Of a DNA stretch of 64,000 nucleotides, positions 6,958 to 16,318 are shown piece by piece. The position numbers were made by a program, and so were the translations under genes. The notes beneath the pieces were generated by a model. The model saw nothing but the letters and a program-made list of their open reading frames with translations, did no database searches and was not told the DNA's origin. This stretch comes from Cryobacterium suzukii (lineage in GTDB: Bacteria; Actinomycetota; Actinomycetes; Actinomycetales; Microbacteriaceae), in NCBI RefSeq assembly GCF_004403185.1, contig NZ_SOHJ01000007.1, positions 124,001 through 188,000 of the forward strand, in the 5' to 3' direction. The number at the start of each line of letters is the position of its first letter. Position 1 is the first letter of the stretch.

Positions 6958-9900
6958 ATGAGCACTGTGCGAACTACTGACGCCGAAACACCAGTCGATG
7001 CGGCGCGCCCGGCTCGATCCCAAGCCCTGCTGGATGCAGTCACAAACTCTGTCGTCATCGCCGACGGCGCCATGGGTACCATGCTGCAGGAACACAATCC
7101 CACCCTCGACGACTATCAACAGCTTGAGGGCTGCAACGAGATTCTCAACGTGAGCCGCCCCGACATCATCGCGGCCATCCACGACGTCTACCTCGAAACC
7201 GGCATCGACGCCATCGAGACCAACACCTTCGGCGCCAACTGGTCGAACCTCTCGGACTACGGCATCGAAGATCGCATCGAGGAACTCGCTCAACTCGGCG
7301 CCGAGATCGCCCGCGCCAGCGCCGAAAAATTCGAAGGCCGCGACGGCCGCGTGCGCTGGGTGCTCGGCTCGATGGGCCCCGGCACCAAGCTGCCGAGCCT
7401 CGGCCACACCACCTACGCCAACCTCAAAGCCACCTTTGCCGAGCAGGCGCTCGGCCTCATCCGCGGTGGCGCTGATGCCTTCCTCATCGAGACCTCTCAA
7501 GACCTGCTGCAGACCAAGAGCGCGGTGAACGGATGCAAGCAGGCTATCGCCGAGACCGGCATCCGCTTGCCGATTTTCGTCGAGGTGACGGTGGAGACGA
7601 CCGGAACCATGCTGATGGGCAGCGAGATCGGCGCCGCGCTGACCGCACTGGAGCCGCTCGGAATCGATGCCATCGGCTTGAACTGTGCGACCGGGCCGAC
7701 CGAGATGAGCGAGCACCTGCGCCACCTCTCGAAGTTCTCCCGCGTGCCCGTCATCTGCATGCCCAACGCCGGGCTGCCGCAGCTGACCAAAACCGGCGCG
7801 AGCTACCCGCTGACCCCCGACCAGCTCGCCACGGCACACGAACAGTTCGTGAAGGAGTTCGGGCTGGGCCTGGTCGGCGGATGCTGCGGCACGACTCCCG
7901 CACACATGACCGCCGTGGTCGAACGGTTGCGCGGTGTCACGGCGAAACCCCGCACCCTCGAAGCAGATCCCGGGGTCGCGAGTCTGTACCAGCACGTCAG
8001 TTTCGACCAGGACAGCGCATTTCTGGCCATCGGGGAGCGCACCAACGCCAATGGCTCGCGCGCTTTTCGCGATGCCATGCTCGCTGAGAACTGGGACGAG
8101 TGCGTCGATATCGCCCGCAGCCAGGTGCGCGACGGCGCCCACCTGCTCGACGTCTGCATCGACTACGTCGGTCGCGACGGCGTCGCCGACATGAAGCAGG
8201 TCGTCTCTCGACTCGCGAGCGCCTCGACCCTGCCGCTCGTCGTCGACTCCACTGAGCCGGCCGTGTTGCAGGCCGGTATGGAACTCATCGGCGGCCGCCC
8301 GGTCGTGAACTCGGTCAACTTCGAAGACGGCGAGGGGCCCACGTCGAGGTTCGGCCGTATCATGCCGCTCGTCAAGGAGCACGGCGCCGCCGTGATCGCC
8401 CTCACCATCGACGAGGAGGGCCAGGCGCGCACCGCCGAACACAAGGTGCGCATCGCCACGCGGCTGGTGGACACTCTCGTGAATGTGTGGGGCATGCGGG
8501 TCGAGGACATCATCGTCGACGCGTTGACCTTTCCCATCGCGACCGGCCAGGAAGAAACCCGCCGCGACGGCATCGAAACCATCGAGGCGATTCGGCAGAT
8601 CAAAGCCAAGTACCCCGGCATCCACACCACGCTCGGCGTCTCGAACGTGTCGTTCGGGCTCAACCCCGCTGCGCGCTCGGTGCTCAACTCGGTCTTTCTG
8701 CACGAAGCCACCGAGGCGGGCCTCGACTCGGCCATCGTGAACTCGGCCAAGATCGTGCCGCTCGCCTCTGTACCCGACGACCGCCGCAAGGTGGCGCTCG
8801 ACCTGGTCTGGGACCGCCGCGAATACGACGCCGATGGCACCCTCACCTACGACCCGCTGGTGGCCCTGCTCGACCTGTTCGCCGGCGTCGACTCCGCCGC
8901 CCTGAAAGACGAGCGCGCCGCCGAACTCGCCGCCCTTCCGGTGGGTGAACGGCTGGAGCGCCGCATCATCGACGGCGAGGCCAAGGGCCTCGAGGCCGAC
9001 CTTGACCTCGCCAGAGCCGGAGGACTGAGCGCCCTCGACATCGTCAACGTGCACCTGCTCGTTGGCATGCAGGTCGTCGGCGCCCGCTTCGGCAGCGGCG
9101 AGATGCAGCTGCCGTTCGTACTGCAATCCGCCGAGGTGATGAAAGCCGCCGTCGCCCTGCTCGAGCCTCACATGGAGAAATCTGAGGCGGCCGGCAAGGG
9201 CACGATCGTGCTCGGCACCGTGCGCGGTGACGTGCACGACATCGGCAAGAACCTCGTCGACATCATCCTCACCAACAACGGCTACGACGTAATCAATATC
9301 GGCATCAAACAGCCGATAGCCGAGTTCATCCGGGTGGCCGAAGAGAACAACGCCGACGTCATCGGCATGAGCGGGCTGCTCGTGAAGTCCACAGTGGTGA
9401 TGAAAGAGAACCTGCTCGAGCTTGAGTCGCGCGGCTTCGCCGACAAGTGGCCCATTTTGCTCGGCGGCGCGGCCCTCACCCGTTCGTACGTCGAGGACGA
9501 CCTCGACAGCGTCTTCGCGGGGCAGGTACGGTATGCCCGCGATGCCTTCGAGGGCCTCGCCCTGATGGAACCGCTCGTGGCGATCTCCCGCGGCGCCGAT
9601 CCGCTGTCGGTGGGGCTGCCGCCGCTGAAGAAACGCATTCACAAGAAGAGCCTGCTCACCCTGACCGAACCGGAGGAGATGCCCGCCCGCTCCGAGGTGG
9701 CGAGCGACAACCCCATTCCGGTGCCGCCGTTCTGGGGCACCCGCATCGTCAAGGGTGTTGCCCTCGCCGATTTCTCGGCTTTTCTCGACGAACGCGCCAC
9801 CTTCATGGGGCAGTGGGGGCTCAAGCCCAGCCGCGCCGAAGACGGCGCGAGCTACCAGGAACTGGTCGACACGGTCGGTCGGCCGCGCCTGCGATATTGG

Positions 9901-10575
9901 CTCGACCGCATCCTAAGCGAGGGCCTACTCGATGCGTCCGTGGCCTACGGCTACTTTCCGGTGGTGGCCGACGGCGATGACATGGTCGTGCTGCACCATG
10001 GCGACGACCCCACGGGTATGGTCGGCCAGGCCGGACTGCTCGCGCCCGATGGCGGCTCCGGCGGCGAGCTCGGCACCGACCGCCTGCGGTTCAATTTTCC
10101 GCGGCAGCGCCGGGACAAGCACCTGTGCCTGGCCGACTTTGTGCGGTCAAGAGAGAGTGGTCAAACGGATGTCGTCGCCCTCCAGCTGGTCACCGCCGGC
10201 TCCCACGTCGACGAGGTCACGGCCAAAATGTTCGCCGAGAACCAGTACCGCGACTACATGGAACTCAACGGGCTCACTATGCAGCTGACCGAGGCCCTCG
10301 CCGAGTACTGGCACTCGCGCATCCGTTCGGAATTCGGCGTGGGCGGCGAAGATCCCACCGATATCGCCGGCATGTTCAAACTTGAGTATCGCGGTGCCAG
10401 GTTCTCGCTCGGCTACCCGGCCTGCCCCGAGATGGAGGACCGCCGCAAGGTGGTCGAGCTGCTGGGGCCCGAGCGGATGGGCGTGGTCTTGTCGGAGGAG
10501 CTGCAGCTGCACCCCGAACAGTCGACGGACGCGTTCGTGTTTCACCACCCGGAGGCGAAGTACTTCTCGGTGTAG
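6958..10575 (+). CDS. metH: cobalamin-dependent methionine synthase
   Basis: 1205 residues with the full MetH module order. The homocysteine-binding barrel (about 20-330) has zinc ligands C243 (GLNCATGP) and C309/C310 (GGCCGT). The pterin-binding domain (about 355-620) contains AIGERTNANGS and GVSNVSFGL. The cobalamin module follows, with the cobalt-ligand histidine H760 in DVHDIGKN plus GMSGLLVKS and GGAALT. The AdoMet reactivation domain (about 900-1200) has the FSLGYPACPEMEDR signature. The enzyme transfers the methyl group of methyltetrahydrofolate to homocysteine through cobalamin. The ATG at 6958 gives a conventional N-terminus; a GTG two codons earlier is possible. No cobalamin riboswitch could be drawn in the 87-base leader. 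A probable B12-type ECF importer lies about 0.8 kb downstream on the other strand. Confidence 0.97.
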   Translation: MSTVRTTDAETPVDAARPARSQALLDAVTNSVVIADGAMGTMLQEHNPTLDDYQQLEGCNEILNVSRPDIIAAIHDVYLETGIDAIETNTFGANWSNLSDYGIEDRIEELAQLGAEIARASAEKFEGRDGRVRWVLGSMGPGTKLPSLGHTTYANLKATFAEQALGLIRGGADAFLIETSQDLLQTKSAVNGCKQAIAETGIRLPIFVEVTVETTGTMLMGSEIGAALTALEPLGIDAIGLNCATGPTEMSEHLRHLSKFSRVPVICMPNAGLPQLTKTGASYPLTPDQLATAHEQFVKEFGLGLVGGCCGTTPAHMTAVVERLRGVTAKPRTLEADPGVASLYQHVSFDQDSAFLAIGERTNANGSRAFRDAMLAENWDECVDIARSQVRDGAHLLDVCIDYVGRDGVADMKQVVSRLASASTLPLVVDSTEPAVLQAGMELIGGRPVVNSVNFEDGEGPTSRFGRIMPLVKEHGAAVIALTIDEEGQARTAEHKVRIATRLVDTLVNVWGMRVEDIIVDALTFPIATGQEETRRDGIETIEAIRQIKAKYPGIHTTLGVSNVSFGLNPAARSVLNSVFLHEATEAGLDSAIVNSAKIVPLASVPDDRRKVALDLVWDRREYDADGTLTYDPLVALLDLFAGVDSAALKDERAAELAALPVGERLERRIIDGEAKGLEADLDLARAGGLSALDIVNVHLLVGMQVVGARFGSGEMQLPFVLQSAEVMKAAVALLEPHMEKSEAAGKGTIVLGTVRGDVHDIGKNLVDIILTNNGYDVINIGIKQPIAEFIRVAEENNADVIGMSGLLVKSTVVMKENLLELESRGFADKWPILLGGAALTRSYVEDDLDSVFAGQVRYARDAFEGLALMEPLVAISRGADPLSVGLPPLKKRIHKKSLLTLTEPEEMPARSEVASDNPIPVPPFWGTRIVKGVALADFSAFLDERATFMGQWGLKPSRAEDGASYQELVDTVGRPRLRYWLDRILSEGLLDASVAYGYFPVVADGDDMVVLHHGDDPTGMVGQAGLLAPDGGSGGELGTDRLRFNFPRQRRDKHLCLADFVRSRESGQTDVVALQLVTAGSHVDEVTAKMFAENQYRDYMELNGLTMQLTEALAEYWHSRIRSEFGVGGEDPTDIAGMFKLEYRGARFSLGYPACPEMEDRRKVVELLGPERMGVVLSEELQLHPEQSTDAFVFHHPEAKYFSV

Positions 10576-10674
10576 CTGGTGGCCGATGTTCGGGCCCGGG
10601 TGACGTTGGCTTCTCGTTACACTGAGCGTGTCGCCTGGACGACACCACTTTGTGCGGCCGGAGGAGGTCCTGGG

Positions 10675-11316
10675 ATGTTAGAACCAGTCGTGCTCCGGTT
10701 GCCGTTCCGGGGCCGGTGGATCGCGGAGAACAGCCCGGCGAACCGCATTCCGAGCCACGGCAGTCACCTTTTCGGCACGACATTCGCGATCGACTTCGTC
10801 GCTGTCAACGAACGTGGTCTTTCGGGAAAGCGCGGCTGGCGCTCGGTGCTGGCAACCGAGTCGCCAGAGGCCTTCGTGGGATTCGGCGCACCAATCCTCG
10901 CGCCGGCATCGGGCACGGTCGTTGCCGCGATCGACGGTGAGCTTGATCACGAGGCCCGCCGCTCACAATTGGCGCTCATTCCTTACGCACTCTCACAGGC
11001 CCGTCGCGTTCGGCAGGGCGTGCGCGCGATCGCAGGGAATCACGTGGTTATCGCGCTGGGTTCTTCCGGGCCCTTCGTGCTCATCGCGCATCTGCGCCGG
11101 GGCACGGTGAACGTCACAGTTGGATCGGTTGTCCAGGTGGGCGACACCATTGGCTCGTGCGGAAACTCGGGTAACAGCACGCAACCGCACGTGCACGTGC
11201 AGGTCACGGACTCGACTGTCTGGCCGACGGCGCGCGGCCTTCCGATCATCTTTGAGGGTCCTCACGGCGGCGACAACTGGCTGCCGAGAAACGGCGAGGC
11301 GTTCAACGCCTCATGA
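10675..11316 (+). CDS. M23-family (LytM/lysostaphin-type) peptidase-like protein
   Basis: 213 residues from the ATG at 10675, directly behind a strong GGAGGAGG ribosome site. The fold is recognisable from the HLFGTTFAIDF block (first zinc-ligand motif H...D, near residues 31-40), FGAPILAPASGTVVAAIDG, GNHVVIALG, FVLIAHLRRGTVNVTVGSVVQVGDTIGSCGNSGNSTQPHVHVQV, and the catalytic HxH at H172/H174. M23 enzymes usually cut peptidoglycan cross-links outside the cell, but no signal peptide or membrane anchor is visible here. Either secretion is non-classical or the protein is cytosolic with another substrate. It stands alone between metH and the convergent ECF transporter genes. Confidence 0.85.
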   Translation: MLEPVVLRLPFRGRWIAENSPANRIPSHGSHLFGTTFAIDFVAVNERGLSGKRGWRSVLATESPEAFVGFGAPILAPASGTVVAAIDGELDHEARRSQLALIPYALSQARRVRQGVRAIAGNHVVIALGSSGPFVLIAHLRRGTVNVTVGSVVQVGDTIGSCGNSGNSTQPHVHVQVTDSTVWPTARGLPIIFEGPHGGDNWLPRNGEAFNAS

Positions 11317-11390
11317 GTTGCGCGGAAACCCCAGAGCGCTTCGACTCCGCCGGGTTTCAGAGCGAATATCCCGGAGCCATTCCCGGCGGG

Positions 11391-12299
11391 TCACCGGCGG
11401 GGACTCAAGCGTGCCCGCCGGAGCGCCGCGAGCACGGCGGGTCCGACCAGCGCAATGCCGACCATGGTTGTAATGGCGCGCACGGTATCCCAGGTGAGGG
11501 TCGAGGTGACGAGCGAGTACAGCGCGAAGGAAGCGAAGTTCTGGCCGGGATCGGCGGCGGCTTGATAGGAGATGTCGGTGCCGCTGCCCACCGCAAACGG
11601 CCAGAACCAAAGGTTCATCAGGAGTCCGAACAGGTACGACGCGACCACGCCGTAGACAGCGAGGAGCGCAATTTCGCTGCGAGCCCGCCAACGCCGCGTC
11701 GTCGCACTGTGCGAAGGCGCATTGTGCGAGCGCGGCAGCAGACCAGCGCCGGCGCCGACCCAGCCGCAGGCGAACATCTGGAACGGGGTCCACGGGCCGA
11801 AGCCGCCCCAGAGCACCGAGGACACCGCGATGGTGAGCAGGCCGAGTAGAAAGGCGAACCGGGCGCCGTAGACTCGCCCGGCCAGAATGAGCAGCACGAA
11901 CACCGCCTCGACCCCGCCGACACCAGCGCCCGCGATGCGCACTGCGGCGCCGACGGCGGAGAGCACGCCGAGCAGAGCGACGGTCTTCGCCGTGTACATT
12001 TCACGGTCGAGAGTGAGCGCCAGTGCCACAATGAGCGCCGGAATGAGCGCGAACGCTACGATCGGAACCGCGACCTGTGCGTCGGCCGGCACCGCCGAAA
12101 CGAAGAACGGCCAAGCGAAGGCGGCCGCGGCGAGCACGCTGCCACCGCCGAGAATCCACGAAGGCCAACGGATGCTGCGGCGCTGCCGTGCCTGATCCGC
12201 GCGCTGTCGGGGGCGGTCGCCCACGGAACCGGGAGCGCTGTGGACATTGTGGGCGTTGTCGCGGTTGGTTTCCCTGGCGTTGGTCGACATTTCAGTCAC
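11391..12299 (-). CDS. ECF transporter S component (substrate-binding membrane protein), probable vitamin importer
   Basis: 302 residues: a hydrophilic N-terminus of about 50 residues, then about six hydrophobic segments (ILGGGSVLAAAAFAWPFFV, IVAFALIPALIVALALTL, VALLGVLSAVGAAVRIAG, VEAVFVLLILAGRVYG, FLLGLLTIAVSSVLWGG, LLAVYGVVASYLFGLLMNLWF). The GFGPWTPFQMFACGWVGAGAGLLP loop is typical of S components predicted to take up cobalamin or related large vitamins in actinobacteria (the CbrT group). Its start overlaps the energizing-protein gene by 4 bases, making it the last gene of the patB-metY-lipoprotein-ECF run. The substrate is inferred, not shown. Confidence 0.85.
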   Translation of the reverse strand: MTEMSTNARETNRDNAHNVHSAPGSVGDRPRQRADQARQRRSIRWPSWILGGGSVLAAAAFAWPFFVSAVPADAQVAVPIVAFALIPALIVALALTLDREMYTAKTVALLGVLSAVGAAVRIAGAGVGGVEAVFVLLILAGRVYGARFAFLLGLLTIAVSSVLWGGFGPWTPFQMFACGWVGAGAGLLPRSHNAPSHSATTRRWRARSEIALLAVYGVVASYLFGLLMNLWFWPFAVGSGTDISYQAAADPGQNFASFALYSLVTSTLTWDTVRAITTMVGIALVGPAVLAALRRARLSPRR

Positions 12300-14287
12300 G
12301 CGAGCACCTCAATCGGTTCGCTGAGCCGGCCAGCCTGCATGCGGAGAGTTCGCGTGGCGAGGCCCCGGGCGAAGTCATCGTCGTGGGTGGCGAACAGAAC
12401 CGCTGAACTGTGGCCGGCAGCCGTCAGCAGCGCCGCACGCACGAGAGCGCGCGCCGCGAGGTCGAGGCCGCGCGTTGGCTCATCGACCAGCAGCAGGGCC
12501 GGCCGGACCGCGAGCTGAATGGCCAGCACGAGGCAGAGCCGCTCTCCGGCCGAGAGATCGCGCGGGTGGCGCGGCAGCAGGTGGGCGGCATCCGTCACCG
12601 TCTCGAAACCGAGCAGGTGCGCAAACAGGGCGGCGGTGTTGACGGGTCGTTGGGTGGTCGCGGGTGCCGTGCGAGTGAAACGCGGCAATCCGCGATCGGC
12701 CCGGCGACATTCTTCGGCCACGGTAGTGGCAAACAGCAGGTCGTCGATATTTTCGGGCACGAGGGCCACTGCCTGCCGCCGTGCCCGCCGTCTGTACGCA
12801 TGAACGTCGCGCCCGGCGACGATGACGGTGTCGGCAGCAGTCGGCAGCGCGATCGCTCGTAACAGGCTGCTCTTGCCGGCGCCGTTGCTACCGCGCAGGG
12901 CGATCAGGTCGCCGGCCAGGACCTCGATCGATACGTCGTTCACGACGCGATCGGCCGCGTGCGAGACGCTCAGTCCACGGATGCTCGCCAGCGACAGCGC
13001 AGGCGCGCCCGCGAGTAACTTCCGTGCCGGAATAGCGTTGTCGACGTCGGGCTGTGGCGTCGAGTGGTCGTCCTCGGGGGCGAGCTGGTGCAGGCGGCTG
13101 CCCCGAATCTGGAGCCAGGCATCCGCTATCGAGACGAACTCCTTCGTATTGTGTTCGGCGATGACTACGCAGACGCCGGCCTCGTGCGCCAGCTGGCCGA
13201 GGACGGTGCAGACGCGATCCCTGGCGGCCGTATCGAGGTCGGCGAGCGGCTCATCCACGAGTAACAGGATGGGGCTATTGACCAGCGCGGCGGCAATCGC
13301 GACGAGGCTCGCTTCGCCGGCCGAGAGCTGGTCAATCGAACGGTCGACCAGGTGAACGATCTGCAGCCGGGCAGCCACTTCGAATACGCGAGCGTGCACG
13401 ATGGTTGGGGCGACGTTCCGCACGGTGAGGGCGAATCCGATTTCGTCGTGCACGGTTTCGGCGGCGAACCCCAGCCGCACGTTTTGCGCGACGAGCCCGA
13501 CGAAACCGGCGGTGTCGCGTGGGGGAGTCAGCGCGCGGTCGGCGCCGGCAATGTCGATACGCCCGTGCTGGGTGCCGTCGTAGAAGTGCTGGAACAGTCC
13601 GCTCATGCTGTGCAGCAGGCTGGTTTTTCCAGATCCGGTCGCGCCGACGATGACCGTCAGGGTGCCGGGCTTGAGCGTGACGTTGAGCTCGTCGAGGTGC
13701 CAGTCTGCGCCGAAATGTAAGCCGGCATCCGCCATCAGCACGGGTGTCTCGCAGATACCGGGCACGGCGCGGACGGCAGCAAATCCGCGGGTCTCCATTG
13801 ACGCCGCCAGCGCGAGAGCGCGTTCGATGGTCTGTTCAAAAATGGGTACGAGCAGTGATGCGATCGATCGTTCAGCGCGTAGGGCGCGAGCGACCCGCAC
13901 CCGCCGCACCGACTCCAGGAGCGCCGGAAAGGTGGCCCAGGCGATCACGAGCGAGCGCGAAATCGCCCGCAGCGGGCCGCGGCCAGCGCCGCGGGCAAAC
14001 AACGCCTGCACATTGACGACTGCGTTCAGCAGGCCAAAGAACACGATCACAGCGGCGACCGGGAGGGCGCTGAGCGCGGCGTTGCCGAGCCCGAGCAGGG
14101 TGATCGGTCCGAATAGCGTGATGTGGCTGAATGGTCCGTCGAGGCGCAGCCGGGGAAGATCCAGCAGGAGCGGGCCTGCGCCGGCGCCCGCGCCGCCGAA
14201 GACCACCCGGTAGACGACCCGCAGCAGCACGAAGCCGATCGCGAGTACGACTGCCGCGCACAGCGGGGCGAGGCGCAGGCGAAACAC
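12296..14287 (-). CDS. fused ECF energizing module: EcfT membrane domain plus two ABC ATPase domains
   Basis: 663 residues containing what are usually three proteins. Residues about 1-190 are an EcfT-type transmembrane domain that includes the coupling-helix region ending ALALAASMETRGF, with the A-R-G-F-like motif. ABC domain 1 (about 195-420) has Walker A GATGSGKTS, signature LSAGEASL, Walker B ILLLVDEP and the switch histidine in VVIAEHNTKEF. ABC domain 2 (about 440-663) has GSNGAGKSS, LSAGERLC, LLLVDEP and VLFATHDDDF. Fusing T with both A domains forces a 1:1:1 stoichiometry. It overlaps the upstream lipoprotein gene by one base and the S component by four, so the module is translationally coupled and probably substrate-dedicated. 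Confidence 0.9.
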   Translation of the reverse strand: MFRLRLAPLCAAVVLAIGFVLLRVVYRVVFGGAGAGAGPLLLDLPRLRLDGPFSHITLFGPITLLGLGNAALSALPVAAVIVFFGLLNAVVNVQALFARGAGRGPLRAISRSLVIAWATFPALLESVRRVRVARALRAERSIASLLVPIFEQTIERALALAASMETRGFAAVRAVPGICETPVLMADAGLHFGADWHLDELNVTLKPGTLTVIVGATGSGKTSLLHSMSGLFQHFYDGTQHGRIDIAGADRALTPPRDTAGFVGLVAQNVRLGFAAETVHDEIGFALTVRNVAPTIVHARVFEVAARLQIVHLVDRSIDQLSAGEASLVAIAAALVNSPILLLVDEPLADLDTAARDRVCTVLGQLAHEAGVCVVIAEHNTKEFVSIADAWLQIRGSRLHQLAPEDDHSTPQPDVDNAIPARKLLAGAPALSLASIRGLSVSHAADRVVNDVSIEVLAGDLIALRGSNGAGKSSLLRAIALPTAADTVIVAGRDVHAYRRRARRQAVALVPENIDDLLFATTVAEECRRADRGLPRFTRTAPATTQRPVNTAALFAHLLGFETVTDAAHLLPRHPRDLSAGERLCLVLAIQLAVRPALLLVDEPTRGLDLAARALVRAALLTAAGHSSAVLFATHDDDFARGLATRTLRMQAGRLSEPIEVLA

Positions 14288-14874
14288 TAGCTGCCGGGCG
14301 TGGCAGTTTCCATGCCGGTGGTGGTGAAGAGGAGTCCCAGCGAGTGTCCGGGGTCAATTTCGAGCTCACCGAGTCCGACCGGCGCGTACTCCCAGTCGGC
14401 CTCGGGAGAGGCCTGCACCCAGAGGCCCCAGTACGCGTGCATCGGTGCCATCGTTGCGCAGCTTTCGGTGAACGGCTCCTGCCCCTCGACCTCGATGGTC
14501 TCGTCGGCGGCCGGGCGGTCATTGACCCGGCAGGCGACCATGTCGCCGTATTCGACGGTGCCCTCGGTCGTGATGCCGGCGCTCTCCAGGGCGTCGCCCG
14601 CGGCGATGGTCTCAGTCGTGTCGACGCACTGGGTGATCGTATCGGCGTCGAGCAAGCCGAAGTCGACAACGACGACGACGCCGGCGCAGTCTGCGGGCGA
14701 GGCATCCGTTGTGGCCGACTCGGTACCTGCGGCGGCGGTCGCGGATGCGCTCGAGCCGGCGGCGGCGCCAGAGTCAGTTCCGGCGCATCCGCTCAGAACG
14801 ACGAGCAGAACGAGCGCTCCCAGGGCGGCAAAGGTGCGAGTGGGCGCAGAAGAAAATGGCGCGGTGAGGTTCAT
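14287..14874 (-). CDS. lipoprotein with DUF4430-like (intrinsic-factor C-terminal-like) domain
   Basis: 195 residues with a type II signal peptide: LGALVLLVVLSGC, lipobox LSGC with the modified cysteine near residue 30, then a low-complexity Ala/Ser/Thr linker. The mature domain starts at CAGVVVVVDFG and contains GDALESAGITTEGTVEYG, VACRVNDRP, and YWGLWVQASPEADWEYAPVG, the pattern of DUF4430-type domains, which resemble the cobalamin-binding C-terminal domain of intrinsic factor/transcobalamin. It directly precedes the fused ECF energizing gene (one-base overlap), so it is probably an outside-facing ligand-capturing partner of the importer. Domain assignment is by pattern only. Confidence 0.75.
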   Translation of the reverse strand: MNLTAPFSSAPTRTFAALGALVLLVVLSGCAGTDSGAAAGSSASATAAAGTESATTDASPADCAGVVVVVDFGLLDADTITQCVDTTETIAAGDALESAGITTEGTVEYGDMVACRVNDRPAADETIEVEGQEPFTESCATMAPMHAYWGLWVQASPEADWEYAPVGLGELEIDPGHSLGLLFTTTGMETATPGS

Positions 14875-14894
14875 GAATCCAGAGTACCTAGCGT

Positions 14895-16262
14895 TTAGAG
14901 GATGCCGGCGACTCGGTCGAGTCCCCCGCGGAGGTCGAGCAGAAGGTCATCGAGGGATTCGATGCCGACCGACAGGCGCAGCATTCCGGCGGTAATGCCG
15001 AGTCGTGCGTTCAAATCGGGGGCGAACGACGCGTGGGTGGTGGTGAGCGGATGCAGCACCATCGAGCGGGTATCGCCGATTCCGGTCATGCGGCTGAACA
15101 CCCGCAGACCGTTCGTGAACGCTCGGGCACCCTCGGTACCGCCCTTGACGGTGACGGCGAACACCGATCCGGTCCGGCCGTTGTAGTACTTTTGTGCGAT
15201 CGCGTGCAGCGGGCTGCTCGGCAGGCCGGCGTAGTCGACGACCTCGACCTCGGGCTGCTCCTCGAGCCAGTGCGCGATGGCGATCGAGTTGTCGACGTGG
15301 CGCTCCATGCGCAGCGACAGGGTTTCGATGCCCTGGTGCAACAGAAATCCGTTGAACGGCGACAGCGACGGGCCGACATCGTTGACGACGGCCTCGCGCA
15401 CGTACTGGGCGTAGGCGGCCGGGCCGAACCGGTCGAGCAGTGACGGCAGGCCGGGGCGCAACGAATCGGTCAGCAGCGGGTAGCGGCGGGAGCTCGCTGC
15501 CCAGTCGAAGGTGCCACCGTCAACGATCGCGCCCGATACCCCGGCGCCGTGGCCGCTGAGAAACTTGGTGGTGGAGTGCACGACGATGTCGGCGCCGTGC
15601 TCGAATGGGCGAATGAGGTGGGGCGTGGCGACGGTGTTGTCGACGACGAGCGGAATGCCGTGGCGGCGGGCGACGGCGGCAATGCGGGCAATATCGACGA
15701 CGTCATTGCGCGGGTTTGGAATGGTTTCGGTGAAGATCGCCTTGGTCTCCGGCCGAATTACCGCGTCCCAGGCGGCATCGGAGTCGGTGTCCCAGACGTA
15801 ATCGACCTCGATGCCCATGCGCCGAAAGCTGCGGCCGAGCAGAATGCGGGTGCCGCCGTAAATGCTCGCCGTCGACACGATGTGCTCACCCGATTCGGCC
15901 AGGGCAAACAGCGCGGCGCTGATTGCGGCCTGCCCGCTCGACACGGCGACGCAGGCGGTGCCGCCTTCGAGTGAGGCGAGGCGCTGTTCGGCGACCGCGT
16001 TGGTGGGGTTGCCCTGCCGAGAGTAGATGGGTTCGCGCGAACCTCCGTTGAAGCGGGCAGCGCCGTCGTCGAAGGAGTCGAAGACGTAGCCGGCACTCAG
16101 GGTGAGCGGCGGAATGCGTGCGCCGCGGTTCTCGTCGACGTATTCTCCGACGTGCACCTGGCGGGTGTCGAAGCTGAAGCCGTCCCAGTCGGTGATCGGC
16201 GCGACCACCTCGGTGGCGTCAGAATTCAGTAGCGAAGCGGATGCTGGTGCGGGCGTGGCCAT
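14895..16262 (-). CDS. metY: O-acetylhomoserine sulfhydrylase (MetY family)
   Basis: 455 residues from the ATG at 16262, preceded by AGGAAG. It is a PLP enzyme of the Cys/Met metabolism family with FDTRQVHVGE at the N-terminus, YSRQGNPTNAVAEQRLASLEGG, SSGQAAISAAL, DNTVATPHLIRP, and the PLP lysine K233 in HSTTKFLSGHG. Later segments (TGSVFAVTVKGG, THASFAPDLNARLGI, LRLSVGIES) match O-acetylhomoserine aminocarboxypropyltransferases. The enzyme makes homocysteine from O-acetylhomoserine and sulfide, feeding MetH. It lies 20 bases upstream of the lipoprotein gene and 57 bases downstream of patB, all on one strand. The frame runs on to 16457, but the extra part lies inside patB and is arginine-rich. 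Confidence 0.93.
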   Translation of the reverse strand: MATPAPASASLLNSDATEVVAPITDWDGFSFDTRQVHVGEYVDENRGARIPPLTLSAGYVFDSFDDGAARFNGGSREPIYSRQGNPTNAVAEQRLASLEGGTACVAVSSGQAAISAALFALAESGEHIVSTASIYGGTRILLGRSFRRMGIEVDYVWDTDSDAAWDAVIRPETKAIFTETIPNPRNDVVDIARIAAVARRHGIPLVVDNTVATPHLIRPFEHGADIVVHSTTKFLSGHGAGVSGAIVDGGTFDWAASSRRYPLLTDSLRPGLPSLLDRFGPAAYAQYVREAVVNDVGPSLSPFNGFLLHQGIETLSLRMERHVDNSIAIAHWLEEQPEVEVVDYAGLPSSPLHAIAQKYYNGRTGSVFAVTVKGGTEGARAFTNGLRVFSRMTGIGDTRSMVLHPLTTTHASFAPDLNARLGITAGMLRLSVGIESLDDLLLDLRGGLDRVAGIL

Positions 16263-16318
16263 GTAACTTCCTGTTGCGTCGGTGTCGGTCTGGAGCGGGG
16301 CATCCGTTGTGGCGGGCA

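Noticed and set aside
6928-9642. A very long minus-strand open frame (over 900 codons) opposite metH
   Set aside because: It is the antisense of metH; its translation is rich in His, Asp, Gly and Arg in a repetitive codon-mirror pattern with no domain, typical of high-GC shadow frames.
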